From positions 822-64,821 of the forward strand of contig NZ_KB903372.1 in NCBI RefSeq assembly GCF_000379665.1: a stretch of 64,000 bases of DNA, given 5' to 3'. Source of the stretch: Butyricimonas synergistica DSM 23225 (lineage in GTDB: Bacteria > Bacteroidota > Bacteroidia > Bacteroidales > Marinifilaceae). The notes beneath the pieces were generated by a model that did no database searches, had not been told where the DNA came from, and saw only the letters and a program-made list of their open reading frames with translations. The stretch's first letter is position 1, and the number at the start of each line of letters is the position of its first letter. The translations under genes and the position numbers were made by a program. Of the stretch, positions 56,016 through 64,000 are shown in pieces.

Positions 56016-56047
56016 ATTGTAAAATTCAAAACTTCACCTTATCTTTG
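56016..56047 (+). promoter_or_regulatory. Promoter for tRNA-Cys
   Basis: ATTG at 56016-56019, a 20-base spacer and TATCTTTG at 56040-56047 fit the Bacteroides promoter form. Transcription should start near 56054, about 13 bases before the tRNA. Confidence 0.65.
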
Positions 56048-56066
56048 CACTGCAAAATCGCAACAG

Positions 56067-56137
56067 GGTCGGTTGGCCGAGCGGTTAGGCAGCGGTCTGC
56101 AAAACCGCGTACAGCAGTTCAAATCTGCTACCGACCT
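56067..56137 (+). tRNA. tRNA-Cys (anticodon GCA)
   Basis: A full cloverleaf: acceptor stem GGTCGGT/ACCGACC, anticodon stem GCGGT/ACCGC with loop CTGCAAA (anticodon GCA), and T-arm AGCAG-TTCAAAT-CTGCT. The discriminator base is T (56137), as expected for bacterial tRNA-Cys. The CCA end is not encoded. Confidence 0.95.
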
Positions 56138-56141
56138 CAGA

Positions 56142-56176
56142 AAATCAGTCACTTTGAAAGTGGCTGATTTTTGTTT
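56142..56176 (+). terminator. Terminator after tRNA-Cys
   Basis: AATCAGTCACTTT pairs with AAAGTGGCTGATT (one G-T) around a very short loop, followed by TTTGTTTT. It begins five bases after the tRNA. Confidence 0.8.
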
Positions 56177-56290
56177 TCTCTAAAATTATCCTTCCAATCC
56201 TACCTACTCGGGGATGTTTTAGTTTAAAAACCGAACCAAACCCATCCGTTTTTCGTTTATTCCTACACGAACAATCTAACAAAAGGAATC

Positions 56291-56440
56291 ATGAAAAGAA
56301 GAAAAAACAACGTGTGGACAATTGTAGGAATCATCATTGCCATCGTATTACTGATCTATTGGCTGCTCGCGGCAACCGTACTGGAAGAAGATGAAAATGT
56401 CGTCCCCATACTGGACGGAACAGAGCAGGTGATCCCGTAG
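56291..56440 (+). CDS. Small single-span membrane protein, 49 residues
   Basis: A short frame, MKRRKNNVWTIVGIIIAI at the start, then one hydrophobic helix (about residues 9-29) and an acidic tail (EEDENVVPILDGTEQ). A purine-rich AAAAGGAATC stands just before the ATG, which is a good ribosome site for this group. The positive N-terminus and acidic C-terminus predict a cytoplasm-in, periplasm-out helix. Function unknown and no family recognised. It ends 21 bases before the convergent DoxX gene. Confidence 0.6.
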   Translation: MKRRKNNVWTIVGIIIAIVLLIYWLLAATVLEEDENVVPILDGTEQVIP

Positions 56441-56461
56441 GAACACCTGCCTGCCATATAT

Positions 56462-56899
56462 CTATTTCGGAATACTCGTGTTTATCTTTTTCAGAAGGAT
56501 CGAATCCAAAGAAATCTTCCCCGCCCCGGTAAAAAACAAGAAAATATAGACACCCAGGTACAACAAGGGTAACTCCTTCACCTGGAACGGATCGCTACCA
56601 TGCACGACAAGTAGTACCACCAGCATCGAGAAGATTAACGGGATAGTCGCCAGACGGGTAAATGCCCCGACAATCAGGAATATAGAACACCCCACCTCGG
56701 CGCAGATAATCATCACCAGGGAAAGCGTACCGCCCAACCCGATCGGATCAGGGAACGTCGAGGACAATTCCGAAAACGAAGTCAACTTGGCAAGCCCATG
56801 AGTCAACATGGTAATACCCACTAACACACGCAAAAAAAGCAAGCCCAAACTCAAAAACCTTTGGTTGGGAGATATAACCGACGAAATCACTTTTTTCAT
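56462..56899 (-). CDS. DoxX-family membrane protein
   Basis: A 145-residue protein with four hydrophobic helices. Family marks include the early LLFLRVLVGITMLTHGLAKL and FSELSSTFPDPIGLGGTLSL, followed by EVGCSIFLIVGAFTRLATIP. DoxX proteins are small inner membrane proteins linked to redox or quinone-related processes, with the exact role unclear. It is a single gene, divergent from lysO and convergent with the 49-residue protein. Confidence 0.85.
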   Translation of the reverse strand: MKKVISSVISPNQRFLSLGLLFLRVLVGITMLTHGLAKLTSFSELSSTFPDPIGLGGTLSLVMIICAEVGCSIFLIVGAFTRLATIPLIFSMLVVLLVVHGSDPFQVKELPLLYLGVYIFLFFTGAGKISLDSILLKKINTSIPK

Positions 56900-57034
56900 A
56901 ACAACATTTTTAAAGATTAAAACTGTAATTAATAACGAACACTCTTTTAAGAATGTTTCAATTTCTACACGTCTATTGTAAAGATAGTGTTTTAAAAAAT
57001 AAATCGTAGCTTCGCGGGAAATAATTATCGAGCT

Positions 57035-57304
57035 ATGGGTATTGTTATCGGTTTAATGGTCGGCGGGATCATTCTGGGATACCTCTTCCGGGAGAGGAAT
57101 TTGAAGATTATACACAAATTAATTAACTACGCTATATTCTTATTACTTTTCCTACTGGGAATAACCGTCGGCGCCAACGGGGATATCATGAACAACCTGG
57201 ATACCATCGGTTATGACGCCTTGTTCATCACTCTTGCCGCCGTCACCGGAAGCGTTCTTTGCGCGTGGGGAGTATATCGTTTTTTCTTCGCAACCTCCAA
57301 ATAA
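57035..57304 (+). CDS. lysO: LysO-family exporter, N-terminal part
   Basis: An 89-residue membrane protein with three helices (MGIVIGLMVGGIILGYLFRE, then LLLFLLGITVGANGDIM). It matches the N-terminal third of LysO (DUF340), an inner membrane lysine exporter that is one protein of about 300 residues in E. coli. Here a single TAA ends the frame, and nine bases later the C-terminal part starts in the same frame. The pair probably assembles as two subunits; I believe split LysO genes are common in Bacteroidota. Confidence 0.8.
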   Translation: MGIVIGLMVGGIILGYLFRERNLKIIHKLINYAIFLLLFLLGITVGANGDIMNNLDTIGYDALFITLAAVTGSVLCAWGVYRFFFATSK

Positions 57305-57313
57305 CATTCCTCC

Positions 57314-57916
57314 ATGAAAGGTAGCATCATCATCGTTTCGTTCTTCATCGCCGGGGTATTACTAGGTCGCTTCGTCGACATCCCCGCCATATTAACAGCA
57401 GAAGCCCCCACGCTCTATGTCCTGTATATACTCATGTTTCTTGTCGGCATCAGCATCGGGAGCGACAAAAAAGCCCTGCAAGCCCTGAAACAACAAAACT
57501 TGAAAATCGTACTCGTTCCCCTGGCAACCGTCATCGGCACGCTCATCGGCTCCGCCCTAATCAGTTTCGCCCTAAGCGGCAGAAGCATCACGGATTGCCT
57601 TGCCGTGGGATCAGGTTTCGGCTACTACTCCCTTTCCTCCATATTCATTACCCAGTACAAGGGAGCCGAATTGGGCACTATCGCCCTCGTCTCGAACATC
57701 ATGCGGGAACTACTCGCCCTACTTGCCGCCCCCCTCCTTGTCCGCTATTTCGGGAAATTAGCCCCCATCTCCGTGGGAGGCGCCACAACTGCCGACACCA
57801 CATTACCCATCATCACCAAATTCTGTGGCAAAGAATTCGTGGTTATCTCCATAGTCCACGGCATCACCGTCGACCTGAGCGTCCCCTTCCTGGTAACCTT
57901 TTTCTGCACGATATAA
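57314..57916 (+). CDS. lysO: LysO-family exporter, C-terminal part
   Basis: A 200-residue membrane protein with six or so helices carrying the core LysO motifs: VGSGFGYYSLSSIFITQ, ALVSNIMRELLALLAAPLL, GGATTADTTLPIITKFCG and SIVHGITVDLSVPFL. Together with the 89-residue protein before it, this covers the full LysO length. Predicted to export lysine or a related basic amino acid across the inner membrane. No lysine riboswitch was seen upstream of the pair. Confidence 0.85.
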   Translation: MKGSIIIVSFFIAGVLLGRFVDIPAILTAEAPTLYVLYILMFLVGISIGSDKKALQALKQQNLKIVLVPLATVIGTLIGSALISFALSGRSITDCLAVGSGFGYYSLSSIFITQYKGAELGTIALVSNIMRELLALLAAPLLVRYFGKLAPISVGGATTADTTLPIITKFCGKEFVVISIVHGITVDLSVPFLVTFFCTI

Positions 57917-57949
57917 AAACACCATCACGTTAAATTTAAAAGACAAAAG

Positions 57950-57979
57950 TTTGTAAGATAATTTTATTCTTTATATTTG
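57950..57979 (+). promoter_or_regulatory. Bacteroides-type promoter for the locus I sigma gene
   Basis: TTTG (57950-57953), 18 bases and TATATTTG (57972-57979). The expected transcription start is near 57986, about 13 bases before the ATG at 57999. The geometry equals that of the locus F sigma promoter. Confidence 0.7.
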
Positions 57980-57998
57980 TAAAACTTAAACACGTGCT

Positions 57999-58559
57999 AT
58001 GGGACAGGCGGAAACCATATTATCTCTATTTAAACAAAATGAAGAAGAGGCTTTCAAGCTGCTTTTTGATACTTATCATGATACATTGTTGCTGTTCGCC
58101 AATCAAATGATCGATGATCCGGAAGCGGCAAAAGATGTCGTTCAAAATTGTTTTGTCGACTTTTGGGTACACCGCCGTTTTGCTAATCTTCCAAACGGAT
58201 TAGAACAATACATTTTCCAATCCGTGAAACACGCTACCCTCAACCATCTGCGGGGAGAAAAAAGAAGGAGAAAATACTATATTGCCGCCGAGAAAAACGA
58301 ACGAGAAAATTTGAATGCCAGTGAAATCGAATGGAACGACGAAGTTTTATACAAGGCGCTTAATGAACTGCCGGAAGAACGAAGAAAAATATTCCTCATG
58401 ATCTGCCTGGAGGGCATGAAATACCAAGAAGTAGCGGAAAAACTACACATAAGCATCAACACCGTCAAAAAACAAATGGGACGTTCCTTCAAATTCCTGC
58501 GGGAAAAATTACAAAAAAACATCTTTATCACGCTATTCCAGCTTTGGACAAAATGCTAG
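57999..58559 (+). CDS. FecI-type ECF sigma factor (locus I)
   Basis: A 186-residue ECF sigma factor: region 2 (QMIDDPEAAKDVVQNCFVDF) and region 4 (LPEERRKIFLMICLEGMKYQ, then EVAEKLHISINTVKKQMGRS). It ends in a hydrophobic tail (KNIFITLFQLWTKC). It is the first gene of the only SusCD locus in the window on the plus strand, with FecR 78 bases downstream. Confidence 0.93.
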   Translation: MGQAETILSLFKQNEEEAFKLLFDTYHDTLLLFANQMIDDPEAAKDVVQNCFVDFWVHRRFANLPNGLEQYIFQSVKHATLNHLRGEKRRRKYYIAAEKNERENLNASEIEWNDEVLYKALNELPEERRKIFLMICLEGMKYQEVAEKLHISINTVKKQMGRSFKFLREKLQKNIFITLFQLWTKC

Positions 58560-58637
58560 AAAAAAAATAAAAAAAATAATCTTTCCCTGTCACACAAAAT
58601 CAAAGTACCGGTGCTATCTCCATAAAAAGCACTAAAT

Positions 58638-59840
58638 ATGGAAAATCAAAATAACGAGCACACGGATCCTTGGGATATGACAGAAAACATCTATGAAATA
58701 TTAGCCAACGACCTGTCCGGGGAACCGTTATCAACCGAAGAAGCCCGATTATTCGAGGCATGGAAACAAGCCCATCCGGCAAATCAAGCGATATACCGGC
58801 AATTCCGTTCGCTCATGGAGAGGAACTCAGGCATCCTGCGGGGTACCGATCGAAAAATCCTTTTTGAACGAATACAACAAAAAATCAAAAAACAAGAAAC
58901 AAAACGACAAAAACAAAAACATCTCGCTTGGTTATCCGCGGCAGCAAGTATCCTCATCATACTGGGAATGTTCTACTATTTCAGTGACAACCGCCACCCC
59001 GAAATAAAAACTCCCGCACCCGTTGCCCAACAAATAAAACCGGGAGAATCCAAAGCCCTGTTGCAACTAGCCACGGGAGAAGTTATACCACTAAACGCCC
59101 GTCAACGGGAATACATCATGGTTGACAGCTCCCTCGAGATCAAAAACAAAGCCCACACCTTGATCTACGACACGAAGGACCCCGCAACCAAGGACATCAC
59201 GTACAACACCCTCTCCGTCCCCCTGGGAGCCGAATACAAAGTGATCCTGTCCGACGGGACAAAAGTACACCTGAACTCCGGATCGGGACTCCATTATCCC
59301 ACCGGCTTCACGGGAGAAAACAGAGAAGTATGTCTTATCGGGGAAGCCTACTTCGAGGTTGCCAAAGATTCTCTTCATCCTTTCATCGTGAAAACGGGAC
59401 AGATGTCCATCCGCGTACTGGGAACCTCATTCAACGTGAAAGCCTACCCGGCACAGGAACAGACGGCAGCCACGCTGGAGGAAGGAAAAATACAAGTCAC
59501 CTGCCAGGGCAAAAACTATAATATCACCCCCGGCAGCCAAATCACCTACAACACGACAGATCAAAAAATCGAAATAAAAGAAGTAGACACGGAACTCTAC
59601 ACGTCATGGAAATCAGGGTACTACAAATTCGAACAAATGTCCTTGCAAGAGATCATGTCCACGCTGGCATTATGGTATGATTTGAATATATTCTACCAGA
59701 ACCCGGAAACAAAAAATATTCTCTTCACCGGTCGCCTGAAAAGATACGAGAATGTAGAAAACCTCTTGAAAAAATTTGAACAAACCAATGAAGTCGAATT
59801 CATTATTAAAGAAAGGAGTGTAACGATAAAGAAGAAATAA
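58638..59840 (+). CDS. FecR-family anti-sigma factor (locus I)
   Basis: A 400-residue inner membrane anti-sigma factor: cytoplasmic part to residue 96, transmembrane segment 97-115, FecR domain (VPLGAEYKVILSDGTKVHLN, IGEAYFEVAKDSLHPF, VLGTSFNVKA) and DUF4974 (LALWYDLNIFYQNPETKN, ILFTGRLKRYENV). The usual RGGEY is LGAEY here. It pairs with the sigma factor before it and the STN-type SusC after it. Confidence 0.93.
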   Translation: MENQNNEHTDPWDMTENIYEILANDLSGEPLSTEEARLFEAWKQAHPANQAIYRQFRSLMERNSGILRGTDRKILFERIQQKIKKQETKRQKQKHLAWLSAAASILIILGMFYYFSDNRHPEIKTPAPVAQQIKPGESKALLQLATGEVIPLNARQREYIMVDSSLEIKNKAHTLIYDTKDPATKDITYNTLSVPLGAEYKVILSDGTKVHLNSGSGLHYPTGFTGENREVCLIGEAYFEVAKDSLHPFIVKTGQMSIRVLGTSFNVKAYPAQEQTAATLEEGKIQVTCQGKNYNITPGSQITYNTTDQKIEIKEVDTELYTSWKSGYYKFEQMSLQEIMSTLALWYDLNIFYQNPETKNILFTGRLKRYENVENLLKKFEQTNEVEFIIKERSVTIKKK

Positions 59841-59844
59841 AAAA

Positions 59845-59913
59845 ATTGGGAATCCGTCAATTCCCAATCTCCAAGTTAAATTACACTTATAGCCTTGCAA
59901 GTAATAGGTGTAA
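59845..59913 (+). promoter_or_regulatory. Two tandem hairpins between fecR and susC (locus I)
   Basis: ATTGGGAAT (59845-59853) pairs perfectly with ATTCCCAAT (59860-59868) around CCGTCA. TTACACTTAT (59881-59890) pairs with ATAGGTGTAA (59904-59913), one G-T. Both lie in the 100-base gap after the FecR stop. Neither has a following U-tract, so they are more likely stability or processing elements than terminators. Confidence 0.55.
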
Positions 59914-59940
59914 CATGTATAACTATTCAACTACAAATTT

Positions 59941-62900
59941 ATGGAAAAAAAACGAATGGGAACGAAAACCATACCTTGGATTTCGTTGCGTAAAATGTTA
60001 ATCTTTATGAAATTCGCATGGATCATTTTATGTTGTACATTTATGACAGTACAAGCAAACGTCTTCTCTCAACGAGCGGTAATCAACGCGAATATGCAGA
60101 ATGTATCCTTGACCGCCGTATTCAAAGAACTCGGGAAACAGGCAAAATGTGATTTTTTGTACAATCACAACCTCATCAAAAGCAAGGGTACAGTCAACCT
60201 CGTTGCCAAAAACAAAGAACTCAAACAGATACTGGACGAACTCCTACCCGGATTCGGTCTGGAATACCAGTGGGATGATAACGTGGTAATCATTCGCGAA
60301 AAACCCACCGAACCGGAAGGTAAGAAAGAAATCCGCATCGTGGGAAAAGTAACGGATCAGCAAAAGCAGCCTCTGGCAGGCGTGACTGTTCGCCTGAAAT
60401 CCGGTCAAATGGGCACCTCTACCGACATCAACGGGTGGTATCAGATCGTACTTCCGAAACTGGATTCTATCACCCTAGTCTACTCCTTCATCGGAATGGA
60501 AACCCGGGAAATCAAATACACGGGCAAAGACACCATAAACGTAGTGATGAAAGAATCATCGGCAATGCTGGACGAAGTCATCGTGAACACCGGTTACCAG
60601 CAAATCGACCTTCGCAAGACCACCAGTGCCATACAATCCATCAAAGCCTCGGACATCGTTGTCGCTGGATTGCAATCCATCGACCAGATGCTGGAAGGCT
60701 ACATTCCCGGCATGACCTTCATGCAAAACTCCGGTCAGATCGGGGCTACCCCCCGCATCCGCATTCGGGGAACGTCCACCGTGCTCGGTTCCCAGGAACC
60801 CGTGTGGGTCATCGACGGTATCGTACAGGAGAACCCCGTGGATGTCGATCCGGAACAGATCAATGACCTGGACTTCGTCAATTTGGTCGGCAATGCCATA
60901 TCCGGGCTCAACCCGGAAGACATCGAACAAATCGACGTATTGAAAGACGCCTCGGCAACCGCACTTTACGGGGCACGTGCCGCCAACGGGGTAATCGTAA
61001 TCACGACCAAAAAAGGCAAACCCGGACCGCCCACCATCTCGTACTCCTTATCGGGAAGCTTCATGCGCCGCCCGCACTACGGGGACAACAGCGTGAATAT
61101 GATGAACTCCCGCGAGAGAATCGCTTATTCCCGGGAACTCATCGAAAAGAGGGCTCCTTTCGGGGATTTGCAGACTTGGATGGGATACGAGAAACCCCTC
61201 CGGGACTATTGGGAAAACAAAATATCCTTCGAGGAAATGCAGAAAGAAGTCGGGTACTACGAGTCCGTGAACACAGACTGGTTTGACCTGCTCATGCGCA
61301 ACTCCTTCACGCACAAACATACACTAAGCATTTCCGGGGGAAGTAGCAGTCTGAGATACTACGCCTCTGTCGGTTTCAGCGACGCCAGCGGAAGCATAAA
61401 AGGCGAAAACAACAAAAGCTACACGGCAAACATCAACCTGACGGCAAACTACAACAAATTCACCTTCCGCATGGGAATCACCGCTGACGCCAGTAAACGG
61501 AAATACACACCGGGGGACGTCGGCGTCACCACGTACGCTTACAACACCACACGGGCACTCCCCGTCTACAACGAGAATGACGAATTATGGTACTACCAGC
61601 GTTACACGTCAAACAACCAACCCGTCGACTTCAATATCCTCGAGGACGTCGCCAACACCTCACAGGACATCCGGGCAACGGGCATGACCATCCGGGCAAC
61701 GGTAGACTACAAAATCCTCGATCCGTTGAAAGCCTCTGTCACCGGTTCGTACTCCACGGCAAACACCACCCAGGAAACCTGGCACGGCGAGAAATCATTC
61801 TACGCCAAATCCCTGCAAATCCAAAATGTACTGCCATTCGGGGGAGAACTCATTTACCAGAATTCCGAAAAATACTCCTACGTCGTACGGGCACAACTGG
61901 ATTTCAATAAATTCATCGACTCCGAACAAATTCACCTGATCTCCGCTTCCGCCGGGGGAGAAATATCTTCCACCCAATACTACGGGCTCAATCAAACCTA
62001 CCGGGGCTACCTGCGGGAAAGGGGTAAAAAGATGGCAGAAATCACCGATTGGAGCCAATACGAAGATTTCATGAAATGGAGAGGCAAGACCTCGGCAGCA
62101 ATGGGCGAATGGGCAGATAAACTGACCAACGTCGCTTCCTTCTACGGCACAATCTCTTATAGCTACAAAAATATGTATTCCCTGAATACCAACATCCGGA
62201 TAGACGCCTCCAACCGTTTCGGTTCGCGGGCAAACGAGAAACTGGCACCCATCTGGTCGGTATCCGGACGCTGGAACATCAAAGAAAGTATCCTGTCAAA
62301 AGCCAATTGGATCAATACCCTAGACTTAAGAGCTTCTTTCGGCTACCAGGGAAATATGCTGGACAACGCCTCGGCAAAACTCGTGATCCGCAAAGAAGGC
62401 ATACAAGACACATGGAAAGAATACTACTCTACCGTGCAAAACTACCCGAACCCGGATCTGAAATGGGAAAAGACAGCTTCCTACAACGCCTCGCTCGACT
62501 TCTCCTTCTTCAAAAATTTTCTCCGGGGCTCCGTGTCCTATTTTTACAAGAGGACACAAGATGCCTTCTTGACGAAAAACGTATCCAAAATCAACGGGCT
62601 GAACACTTGGACAGTAAACCAGGGAGTCATCACCAACCAAGGAATCGAAGTATCCATGAACTTCACCCCCATAGACACCCGGAGCGTCAACATCAACGGG
62701 TTCCGCTGGACGTTCAACCCCAACATCGGGCAAGTCATCAACCAACTGGTAAACCGGCGGTCACGCAAGGACAGATCCTTTGAACAAACCGTCACTTACG
62801 ATATGTACCTCAATGGCTCGGCAGACATCGCCGGTCGCCCGCTCAACTCCTTCTTCTCGTACCAATACATCGGGCTGGAGCCAGGAAACGGGTTGCCCAT

Positions 62901-63630
62901 ATTCTTCGGTTCCGACCAAACCACTTACATCGACGGCAAAAAAACCGACCTCATGGAAAGATACAACAAAATGAGCGACCGCCAAGACGTGTGGCAGGAA
63001 GTCATGGTCTACTCCGGAAGCCGGGTACCCGACATCCAGGGAGGCATCCAGAACACGTTTGCCTGGCGACGTTTCACCATGGCTATCAACGTGGCTTACA
63101 GCTTCGGTGCTAAAATACGCTTGTTAAAAATGTATTCCAACGTATCTTCCAACTATGGCACGATCGCTCCCCGACCGACTGAAAATGTACGCCGGGAATT
63201 TCTGAAACGCTGGCAAGTCCCCGGCGACGAACTACGCACGGACATCCCGGGAGTCGTTTCCGGACCCGAATTCGTGAACACGCTTCACGACAAAGTATGG
63301 TGGAACAACTACAACGCCAAAAACGAAGCGGGAGTTTCTTACAGCTTTGCGTCAGACTTGTGGCAAATGTACGACAACTCGGATCTGAGAGTCGTGAACG
63401 GCAATTACGTCAAAATCCAGTCACTGTCATTACGCTACAACCTATCCGACAACCTGTGTAACAAACTGAGTTTAAAATCCTGTTACGTGAGCTTCTCGGC
63501 GACCAACCTGCATACCTTCTGCAGCAAAAAACTCAAGGGGCAAGATCCCGCTACACAAAATGGTTCGGCACCGCAAATCAATATGTCCTTGCGCCCGACC
63601 TATTCTTTCAACCTGAATATTTCATTTTAA
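59941..63630 (+). CDS. SusC/RagA-family TonB-dependent transporter with STN domain (locus I)
   Basis: A 1229-residue signalling transporter. A longish N-terminus (signal helix about 20-40, ending VQANVFSQ) is followed by the STN domain (NMQNVSLTAVFKELGKQAKC), a carboxypeptidase-like domain (GQMGTSTDINGWYQI), a plug with VWVIDGIVQENP and LKDASATALYGARAANGVIV, and a barrel ending FNLNISF. The plug (DFVNLVGNAISGLNPED) and tail (FCSKKLKGQDP) closely match the locus F transporter. It is followed 11 bases later by its SusD partner. Confidence 0.95.
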   Translation: MEKKRMGTKTIPWISLRKMLIFMKFAWIILCCTFMTVQANVFSQRAVINANMQNVSLTAVFKELGKQAKCDFLYNHNLIKSKGTVNLVAKNKELKQILDELLPGFGLEYQWDDNVVIIREKPTEPEGKKEIRIVGKVTDQQKQPLAGVTVRLKSGQMGTSTDINGWYQIVLPKLDSITLVYSFIGMETREIKYTGKDTINVVMKESSAMLDEVIVNTGYQQIDLRKTTSAIQSIKASDIVVAGLQSIDQMLEGYIPGMTFMQNSGQIGATPRIRIRGTSTVLGSQEPVWVIDGIVQENPVDVDPEQINDLDFVNLVGNAISGLNPEDIEQIDVLKDASATALYGARAANGVIVITTKKGKPGPPTISYSLSGSFMRRPHYGDNSVNMMNSRERIAYSRELIEKRAPFGDLQTWMGYEKPLRDYWENKISFEEMQKEVGYYESVNTDWFDLLMRNSFTHKHTLSISGGSSSLRYYASVGFSDASGSIKGENNKSYTANINLTANYNKFTFRMGITADASKRKYTPGDVGVTTYAYNTTRALPVYNENDELWYYQRYTSNNQPVDFNILEDVANTSQDIRATGMTIRATVDYKILDPLKASVTGSYSTANTTQETWHGEKSFYAKSLQIQNVLPFGGELIYQNSEKYSYVVRAQLDFNKFIDSEQIHLISASAGGEISSTQYYGLNQTYRGYLRERGKKMAEITDWSQYEDFMKWRGKTSAAMGEWADKLTNVASFYGTISYSYKNMYSLNTNIRIDASNRFGSRANEKLAPIWSVSGRWNIKESILSKANWINTLDLRASFGYQGNMLDNASAKLVIRKEGIQDTWKEYYSTVQNYPNPDLKWEKTASYNASLDFSFFKNFLRGSVSYFYKRTQDAFLTKNVSKINGLNTWTVNQGVITNQGIEVSMNFTPIDTRSVNINGFRWTFNPNIGQVINQLVNRRSRKDRSFEQTVTYDMYLNGSADIAGRPLNSFFSYQYIGLEPGNGLPIFFGSDQTTYIDGKKTDLMERYNKMSDRQDVWQEVMVYSGSRVPDIQGGIQNTFAWRRFTMAINVAYSFGAKIRLLKMYSNVSSNYGTIAPRPTENVRREFLKRWQVPGDELRTDIPGVVSGPEFVNTLHDKVWWNNYNAKNEAGVSYSFASDLWQMYDNSDLRVVNGNYVKIQSLSLRYNLSDNLCNKLSLKSCYVSFSATNLHTFCSKKLKGQDPATQNGSAPQINMSLRPTYSFNLNISF

Positions 63631-63641
63631 ATAAACGATCT

Positions 63642-64000
63642 ATGAAAACAGGAATACTTTACATATCGGTCATCATCGTGCTGGCACTAACCTCCTGCCA
63701 CGATTTTCTTACCAAATACCCGAAAGACACCGTGTACCCCACCAGCACCGACGACTTCAATGAACTCCTCATCGGTGACGGCTACCTCTCCGGTCCTACC
63801 AGATGGGACATCGGCAAATGGCTCAATCTCATGGACGACGACGTGGAATACACCCGCACCGTGACTGCCGTCATGAGTTCCATGCAACAGTACCTGAAAT
63901 TCTACAACTGGGAAGCGAACCCGGACTCTGAGGACACGTGGAGCGACCTGTATAAACACATCTTGTGCCTGAACACCATCCTCAGTGAAATCGATGACTT
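63642..64000 (+). CDS. SusD/RagB-family lipoprotein, N-terminus only (cut by window edge)
   Basis: The frame starts at the ATG at 63642 and is open to the end of the window (119 codons). The signal peptide and lipobox (VIIVLALTSCHDFL) and the following TKYPKDTVYPTSTDDFNELL with IGDGYL are typical of SusD. It partners the SusC ending 11 bases earlier. By analogy with loci A, F and G, an Mx1-like lipoprotein and perhaps peptidases should follow outside the window. Confidence 0.9.
   Translation, partial: MKTGILYISVIIVLALTSCHDFLTKYPKDTVYPTSTDDFNELLIGDGYLSGPTRWDIGKWLNLMDDDVEYTRTVTAVMSSMQQYLKFYNWEANPDSEDTWSDLYKHILCLNTILSEIDD

Noticed and set aside
2662-63630. Calling the SusCD loci polysaccharide utilisation loci
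   Set aside because: No glycoside hydrolase, polysaccharide lyase, sulfatase or hybrid two-component system is encoded; the associated enzymes are peptidases and redox proteins.

Overview
The window reads as a Bacteroidota chromosome, most like the Butyricimonas/Odoribacter group of gut Bacteroidales. That placement is an inference. It rests on four FecI-type sigma / FecR anti-sigma / SusC (with STN domain) / SusD loci, a Mfa1/Mfa2-type fimbrial cluster, zinc metalloproteases of the DUF5118-DUF5117-DUF4953 type, and promoters of the Bacteroides form TTTG-N18-20-TAnnTTTG. No rRNA, insertion sequence, phage structural gene or CRISPR array is visible.

Layout. (1) 1-8145, minus strand: locus A = sigma, FecR, SusC, SusD, Mx1-like lipoprotein, then the first 60 codons of a metalloprotease cut by the window edge. 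(2) 8294-9400: an OmpA-family outer membrane protein. (3) 9749-18827, minus strand: a six-gene fimbrial operon (DUF3575, DUF3868/OmpA-like, Mfa1-like subunit, FimB/Mfa2-like anchor, accessory subunit, DUF4906 tip protein) behind a recognisable promoter at 19054-19084. (4) 19399-22793, plus strand: a DUF5131 protein and two membrane-anchored AraC-type regulators overlapping by ATGA. (5) 22795-40720, minus strand: locus F, a ten-gene unit with sigma, FecR, SusC, SusD, Mx1-like lipoprotein, an intact metalloprotease, a paralogue that has lost its zinc ligands, a two-domain lipoprotein ending in a DsbD-alpha-like domain, a thioredoxin-like protein and an S9 dipeptidyl-peptidase. (6) 40721-41554: a non-coding stretch with a probable structured RNA of about 200 nt. 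(7) 41555-52879, minus strand: an ABC-2 permease/M1-like/golvesin-like fusion, then locus G (sigma, FecR, SusC, SusD, Mx1-like lipoprotein). (8) 53035-57916: housekeeping-type genes: a CysQ-M18 aminopeptidase fusion, folB, tRNA-Cys, a 49-residue membrane peptide, DoxX and a LysO exporter split in two. (9) 57999-64000, plus strand: locus I = sigma, FecR, SusC and the start of SusD.

How the genes work together. Each sigma/FecR/SusC set looks like a trans-envelope signalling circuit: substrate binding at the SusC STN domain is passed to FecR, which releases the sigma factor. The associated enzymes are peptidases and thiol-redox proteins and no glycosidases are present, so the imported substrates are more likely peptides or proteins than glycans (inference). 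A recurring theme is peptidase scaffolds without catalytic residues: all three Mx1-like lipoproteins and one of two adjacent metalloproteases. The strongest candidates for something undescribed are the structured RNA near 41.0 kb and the locus F peptide-import/redox operon. All four fecR-susC junctions also carry an RNA hairpin.
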